NCBI GenBank assembly: GCA_004297865.1
Contig: SCSO01000253.1
Span: 1-9,046 of the forward strand
DNA length: 9,046 nucleotides
Source: Legionella sp.
GTDB lineage: Bacteria > Pseudomonadota > Gammaproteobacteria > Legionellales > Legionellaceae
Direction of reading: 5' to 3'
The notes beneath the pieces were generated by a model, which did no database searches, had not been told where the DNA came from, and was given only the letters and a program-made list of their open reading frames with translations. Positions within the stretch are counted from its first letter, which is position 1. The number at the start of each line of letters is the position of its first letter. Shown here in pieces: positions 6,357-9,046 of the stretch. The translations under genes and the position numbers were made by a program.

Positions 6357-7076
6357 TTAACCGTTATCTATTTCATAGGTATCTATGATGTTTAATGCAC
6401 CTTCAATTATTTCCTTGATATATTTAAAATCTTCTTCTGAGCGGCCTAAATATAATTTACGGTTCACTTCAATCATAATAGATTTCAAATCTTTATTCTT
6501 TTTATAATGAACCAATGGAACAATTGTTCCAGCAAATGGTTTATTGATAAAAACAACAAAATCTTTGCTTTCTAAGTAATTTTTAATTTCATCAACCAAA
6601 ATTTGTGGCGTATGAAATTCATCTGTACCTAAGCAGAAATCTGGACGAATAACATCTTTATCTGATTCATGTGGCAATACTTCATCAGAAAAGCTATGGC
6701 AATCGACTATAACCACTTCTTTAAATAGGGATAAGCATTGATTACAGGCAATAGAGAATTCAGTATGATGAGGTTTATAATATTTTTCGATAATATCTTG
6801 CCTTTCTTCATCAGTAACATGTCTTAAATGAACGCCAAAACTATCCTTGGTGTAACAAATCCCATGCCCTTGTTGTTCCATCGGTTCATCATCAATAAAT
6901 CGTTCTACATCGCAAAATAAACGACTCCAAGGAAAAACAAAGCTGCCCATTGAAGAATAAGCAAATAATTCATCAGTTTTCCAGTCGGTCATCCTTAACA
7001 AATCTTTTTCAATTGATTTATCGAATATTACCCCATCAGGAATTTTAGTTGAGCTATGCGGAATATGTAAAATCAA
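6357..7076 (-). CDS. N-formylglutamate amidohydrolase family protein
   Basis: A 239-residue cytoplasmic hydrolase of the FGase family (PF05013 type), whose best-known member, HutG, splits N-formyl-glutamate to formate and glutamate in histidine degradation. Visible family motifs are HIPHSS (4-9), MTDWKTDELF (29-38), DVERF (56-60), the metal-binding-like VDCHSF (124-129), RPDFCLGTD (144-152), NKPFAGTIVP (178-187) and IEVNRKLYL (202-210). No hut genes are nearby, so the formylglutamate role is uncertain; many family members are unassigned amidases. The start codon is TTG at 7076-7074. It is supported by a strong AGGAG (complement of 7085-7089) eight bases upstream and by the first strand ILHIPHSS beginning immediately. 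It is convergent with the DUF1566 gene and has no terminator I can see in the 47-base gap. Confidence 0.9.
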   Translation of the reverse strand: MILHIPHSSTKIPDGVIFDKSIEKDLLRMTDWKTDELFAYSSMGSFVFPWSRLFCDVERFIDDEPMEQQGHGICYTKDSFGVHLRHVTDEERQDIIEKYYKPHHTEFSIACNQCLSLFKEVVIVDCHSFSDEVLPHESDKDVIRPDFCLGTDEFHTPQILVDEIKNYLESKDFVVFINKPFAGTIVPLVHYKKNKDLKSIMIEVNRKLYLGRSEEDFKYIKEIIEGALNIIDTYEIDNG

Positions 7077-7133
7077 TCTAAATTCTCCTATGCTTTATTT
7101 ACGAATTTGGTGGGACTATTTAACGCGGGGGTA

Positions 7134-7143
7134 TTGGTATTTT
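7134..7143 (-). promoter_or_regulatory. extra copy of the putative XRE operator motif
   Basis: TTGGTATTTT here exactly matches, in inverted orientation, the AAAATACCAA at 2932-2941 beside the XRE gene. It lies 58 bases upstream of the amidohydrolase start and is preceded by a further GGTATT (7130-7135). This could place the amidohydrolase under the same regulator. One 10-mer match in AT-rich DNA is weak evidence. Confidence 0.25.
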
Positions 7144-7499
7144 AACTAGCGATTATAGATGGCTTAGTGAAAAACACCCCATTTGATTTTGATCACCCAG
7201 AATGGAAAAACTGCATTATTGCCCACTTCATTTGAGAATAAAGATGATCCTGTTTGAGTTAATTGATATTTTACAGATAAGCCGCTCAGAATTTATCCCT
7301 AGCAAGCTTTTTCCTGTATAGACTTAACTTCCTATGCCTTAAGGGTAATAAATCCTGTGAAGCGTTATTTTGCAGTCTATTTCAACAATCCCTGCCCTAG
7401 CCCTTGTTGCAGCTATGAGGCCAACTAAAGTTTCTATTTCTGCACATTTTTTACCAATTGTATTTGTTGGCTACTGATTAGGGCATGGAAAATAGGCTT

Positions 7500-7525
7500 A
7501 TTGGTGCGATACATTGGTGTGATAC
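7500..7525. repeat. tandem 13-bp direct repeat near the attachment site
   Basis: ATTGGTGCGATAC (7500-7512) is followed directly by ATTGGTGTGATAC (7513-7525), a 12 of 13 match with no gap. It sits about 50 bp inside the tmRNA-derived boundary. Integrase arm-type sites and excisionase sites often appear as short direct repeats at this distance from an att core. The repeat is seen; its role is inference. Confidence 0.55.
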
Positions 7526-7577
7526 AATTAGCTAATTTCAACTAATAGCATCCTGATTTCAAGTGATTGCAGGGGTT

Positions 7578-7604
7578 CGGGTTCAATTCCCGCCGCCTCC
7601 ACCA
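7578..7604 (+). ncRNA. ssrA: 3'-terminal fragment of tmRNA (ssrA): putative att site and island boundary
   Basis: The sequence reads as T-stem CGGG (7578-7581), T-loop TTCAATT (7582-7588), T-stem CCCG (7589-7592), acceptor strand ending CGCCTCC (7594-7600), discriminator A and CCA (7602-7604). This is the 3' end typical of proteobacterial tmRNA. No matching 5' acceptor strand (GGGGGC-type) and no ANDENYALAA-like tag frame occur upstream. The outer T-stem pair is also broken (T7577 against C7593), so homology seems to stop about here. An element inserted in the 3' end of ssrA leaves exactly such a fragment at its distal end. It is not a working RNA. Confidence 0.75.
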
Positions 7605-7711
7605 AATTAACTTAATATAGCGGTAAGAGAGTTACATACCGCTAACACGTAGCGATAAACCAATAACACGCTGCCGATAACCGTGTATCCAGCACGCTGA
7701 GAACATCCGAC

Positions 7712-7747
7712 AAACCCGCGAGTTACTTGACTTGGCGGGTTTTTTTG
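7712..7747 (+). terminator. rho-independent terminator, probably the original ssrA terminator
   Basis: AAACCCGC (7712-7719) pairs with GCGGGTTT (7735-7742), an 8-bp stem, and the T-run (7740-7746) follows directly. An inner AGT/ACT pairing can extend it. It lies about 110 bp after the tmRNA 3' end with no gene between, so it most likely served ssrA before the island separated them. Confidence 0.8.
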
Positions 7748-7887
7748 TTTCAGAGGGATGTGAGTTGGGGGCTGTTGCAAAAGTTTTAATGAAGGTGTTT
7801 TTATGGCATATTGTGATGGGCAAGGACGGGCTGCGATGTTGGTTGTTTTTCATTCCAAGCTGGTTTCATAACATTAATCAGGACAAC

Positions 7888-8589
7888 ATGAATAACACAT
7901 TGCGTTTGAAATACCTGGAAGCTATGGGTATTGACGTCTGGATGTCCAGATCGCCGGTACACGCCAGGCGACCGTTACCGGCTGCCGCTCTGGGTAATAA
8001 TGAACCGGCGACCGGGGGCTGGGAAGCATTACAAACCGAAGTTGCCGGCTGTACAAAATGTACGCTGTGCGAAACGCGAACCCAAACTGTATTCGGCACA
8101 GGTAATAAAAACGCCGACTGGCTGCTGATAGGCGAGGCGCCTGGACAACATGAAGACGAGCAAGGCAAGCCGTTTGTCGGCAATGCAGGCCAGTTATTGA
8201 CGGAAATGATACGTGCTATGGGGTTGACGCGGGAAGAGGTCTTTATTACCAATATTATAAAATGCAGGCCGCCGCGTAACCGTGACCCGCATGCCGATGA
8301 AGTAGAAAGCTGCCATGACTATCTACAACGACAACTTGCGATAATTCAACCCAAAATTATTCTCGCGGTAGGGCGCATTGCTGCCCAGACTTTGCTGGAT
8401 ACCGACCTGCCGTTAGCCAGGCTGAGGGGTAAAGTCCATACCTTGAATAACACGCCCCTGGTTGTCGTCTACCATCCTGCCTATTTGCTGCGGTCTTTGC
8501 TGGAGAAGCGCAAAGCCTGGCAAGACTTGCTGTTAGCAATGAAAACGGTTACCAACTTAAGACGGGACACTTCCGGCTCACAGCATTAA
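7888..8589 (+). CDS. family-4 type uracil-DNA glycosylase with Fe-S cluster
   Basis: A base-excision-repair enzyme that removes uracil from DNA. The 233-residue protein has four likely [4Fe-4S] ligands: Cys55 and Cys58 (CTKC), Cys126 (IKCRPP) and Cys142, the last two 15 residues apart as in family-4 enzymes; Cys61 is an extra nearby cysteine. The active-site motif GEAPGQHED (82-90) leads into GKPFVGNAGQLL, the block ITNIIKCRPPRNRDP follows (120-134), and the second motif is HPAYLLR (196-202). The ATG at 7888 has AGGA at 7880-7883. The frame extends to a TTG at 7732, but that lies inside the terminator hairpin and gives unrelated sequence, so I reject it. The first 40 residues are a variable leader. 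The last dozen residues (from about VTNLRR) are encoded inside the left end of a repeat element and look like a replaced C-terminus. rimI follows on the same strand. Confidence 0.93.
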   Translation: MNNTLRLKYLEAMGIDVWMSRSPVHARRPLPAAALGNNEPATGGWEALQTEVAGCTKCTLCETRTQTVFGTGNKNADWLLIGEAPGQHEDEQGKPFVGNAGQLLTEMIRAMGLTREEVFITNIIKCRPPRNRDPHADEVESCHDYLQRQLAIIQPKIILAVGRIAAQTLLDTDLPLARLRGKVHTLNNTPLVVVYHPAYLLRSLLEKRKAWQDLLLAMKTVTNLRRDTSGSQH

Positions 8590-8737
8590 GTTAAGCCGTC
8601 ATTCCGGCAGGGATTGCCGGAATCCAGAAGCCATGGATGGCAACCCACAAACACATCCCTGTGTCCTGGATCTCGGCAATCCCTGCCGAGATGACGTTAC
8701 CCTTGTTAACTCGGCTGTTCCCCGCCTTAAGTTGGTA
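8550..8737. repeat. MITE/REP-like element: two hairpins inside terminal inverted repeats
   Basis: Outer ends TACCAACTTAAGACGGG (8550-8566) and CCCGCCTTAAGTTGGTA (8721-8737) are inverted repeats matching at 16 of 17 bases, the outer 12 perfectly. Inside, two 31-bp arms (8597-8627 and 8666-8696) are inverted copies of each other. Each arm is itself a hairpin with a perfect 9-bp stem: ATTCCGGCA/TGCCGGAAT on the left and ATCTCGGCA/TGCCGAGAT on the right. The arms share the loop GGGAT (or its complement). It is non-coding and would need a transposase in trans. It overlaps the end of the glycosylase gene. The RNA hairpins could also end or stabilise that transcript. Confidence 0.8.
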
Positions 8738-8771
8738 GCAATGCAAACAATAAAAAAAGAGTGAAGAGTAT

Positions 8772-9033
8772 ATGCGTGGATTATTGGACCAAATAAAAAA
8801 TTTCCTGGTTTATGATGCGGACAAAGAGTTTTATGCCAAAGTGTTTCCTGATTCCGTATCAAGGAAAGATTTGATGCGCCTTAGAAGAATGACCGTTTCC
8901 GATTTACCTGAAGTGCTGGCGATAGAAAGAAAAAATTATCAATTCCCTTGGGAAGAAGATATTTTTAAGGATTGTTTTAAGGCAGGATACAGTTGTTGGG
9001 TTTGTGAAGAGTTGGATAAAGTGCTGGGTTATA
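8772..9033 (+). CDS. rimI: ribosomal protein S18-alanine N-acetyltransferase RimI, 5' part only
   Basis: GNAT-family acetyltransferase that acetylates the N-terminal alanine of ribosomal protein S18 using acetyl-CoA. Only 87 complete codons are genuine. The GNAT fold begins at about residue 36 with RLRRMTVSDLPEVLAIE, followed by the RimI-like FPW motif (58-60), EDIFKDCF and the first strands YSCWVCEE (73-80) and VLGY (84-87). The acetyl-CoA-binding and catalytic part is missing because the contig ends. The start at 8772 gives an N-terminal extension of about 35 residues compared with RimI of E. coli; an internal ATG (residue 35) would give the usual length. AAGAG lies just upstream of 8772. 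The frame runs on into the adapter (KIGRA), which is not real protein. RimI beside a uracil-DNA glycosylase is a plausible core-genome pairing. Confidence 0.85.
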
Positions 9034-9046
9034 AGATCGGAAGAGC
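9034..9046 (+). other. Illumina adapter stem left at the contig end
   Basis: The final 13 bases are AGATCGGAAGAGC, identical to the common stem of Illumina TruSeq-type adapters, and they end exactly at the contig end. They interrupt rimI where a hydrophobic strand is expected. This is a library artefact, not genome sequence. Confidence 0.95.

Larger units (their letters stand above)
7077..7577. other. non-coding island edge between the amidohydrolase gene and the tmRNA remnant
   Basis: About 500 bases with no complete gene. The left part is the upstream region of the amidohydrolase gene, with its ribosome binding site and a TTGGTATTTT copy at 7134-7143. A short open frame from 7146 (AIIDGLVKNTPFDFDHPEW and a few residues, ending near 7227) has no start codon and may be a gene remnant. 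The right part holds a tandem 13-bp repeat close to the boundary. No integrase or excisionase gene was found. Confidence 0.5.

Noticed and set aside
1..7577. CRISPR array in the accessory part
   Set aside because: No regularly spaced repeats of CRISPR length are seen; the only direct repeats are the 9-bp pair and the 13-bp tandem pair already listed.
7490..7604. A complete tRNA or tmRNA ending at 7604
   Set aside because: No 5' acceptor strand, D-arm, anticodon arm or tag peptide frame is found upstream, and the outer T-stem pair is mismatched. Only the 3' end is present.
7732..7887. Longer glycosylase start at TTG 7732
   Set aside because: The TTG lies within the stem-loop and T-run of a terminator, the added 52 residues are not like the family, and the ATG at 7888 has a proper AGGA.
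8599..8862. Minus-strand 87-codon frame across the repeat element
   Set aside because: It is produced by the hairpin repeats and overlaps the start of rimI; its translation resembles no protein and has no ribosome binding site I could see.

Overview
The window looks like the right-hand end of an AT-rich accessory island joined to GC-richer core chromosome of a gammaproteobacterium. A methanotroph-like Methylococcales host is my tentative guess, from the style of the uracil-DNA glycosylase and RimI proteins and of the intergenic hairpin repeat; I could not run a search. The window is a contig end: its last 13 bases are the Illumina adapter stem.

Positions 1-412 are AT-rich and non-coding. They end in two inverted repeats and a good sigma70-like promoter in front of a small serine recombinase (413-1075). 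An unrecognised small ORF (1185-1490, TTG start, frame open further upstream) and a PPP-type metallophosphatase (1524-2486) follow on the same strand. An XRE regulator (2910-2512, minus) is divergent from a 59-residue unknown protein (3028-3207). The regulator has a 9-bp direct repeat at 21-bp spacing touching its start codon, which looks like an autoregulatory operator. A short region with one doubtful mini-ORF leads to a 586-residue fused GmrSD-like protein (DUF262 plus DUF1524 HNH), a probable modification-dependent anti-phage nuclease (3495-5255). Next come a secreted DUF1566 protein (5359-6309) and, convergent with it, an N-formylglutamate amidohydrolase family protein (7076-6357, TTG start with a strong RBS).

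Positions 7077-7577 hold no gene I can support, but have a tandem 13-bp repeat near the edge. At about 7578-7604 lies the 3' end of tmRNA (T-arm, acceptor strand, ACCA) with no tmRNA body before it. This is the expected scar of an element that integrated into the 3' end of ssrA, so I read it as an attachment site and the island boundary. The orphaned rho-independent terminator at 7712-7747 fits that reading. To the right are core genes: a family-4 type Fe-S uracil-DNA glycosylase (7888-8589) and the 5' part of rimI (from 8772). Between them sits a 188-bp MITE-like element made of two hairpins inside terminal inverted repeats. Its left end supplies the last codons of the glycosylase gene.

Together, the left part is a cargo segment (recombinase, phage-defence nuclease, regulator, phosphatase, secreted protein, amidohydrolase) and the right part is DNA repair and ribosomal-protein modification. 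No tyrosine integrase is visible; if the island model is right, it and the reconstituted ssrA should lie beyond the left end of the window.
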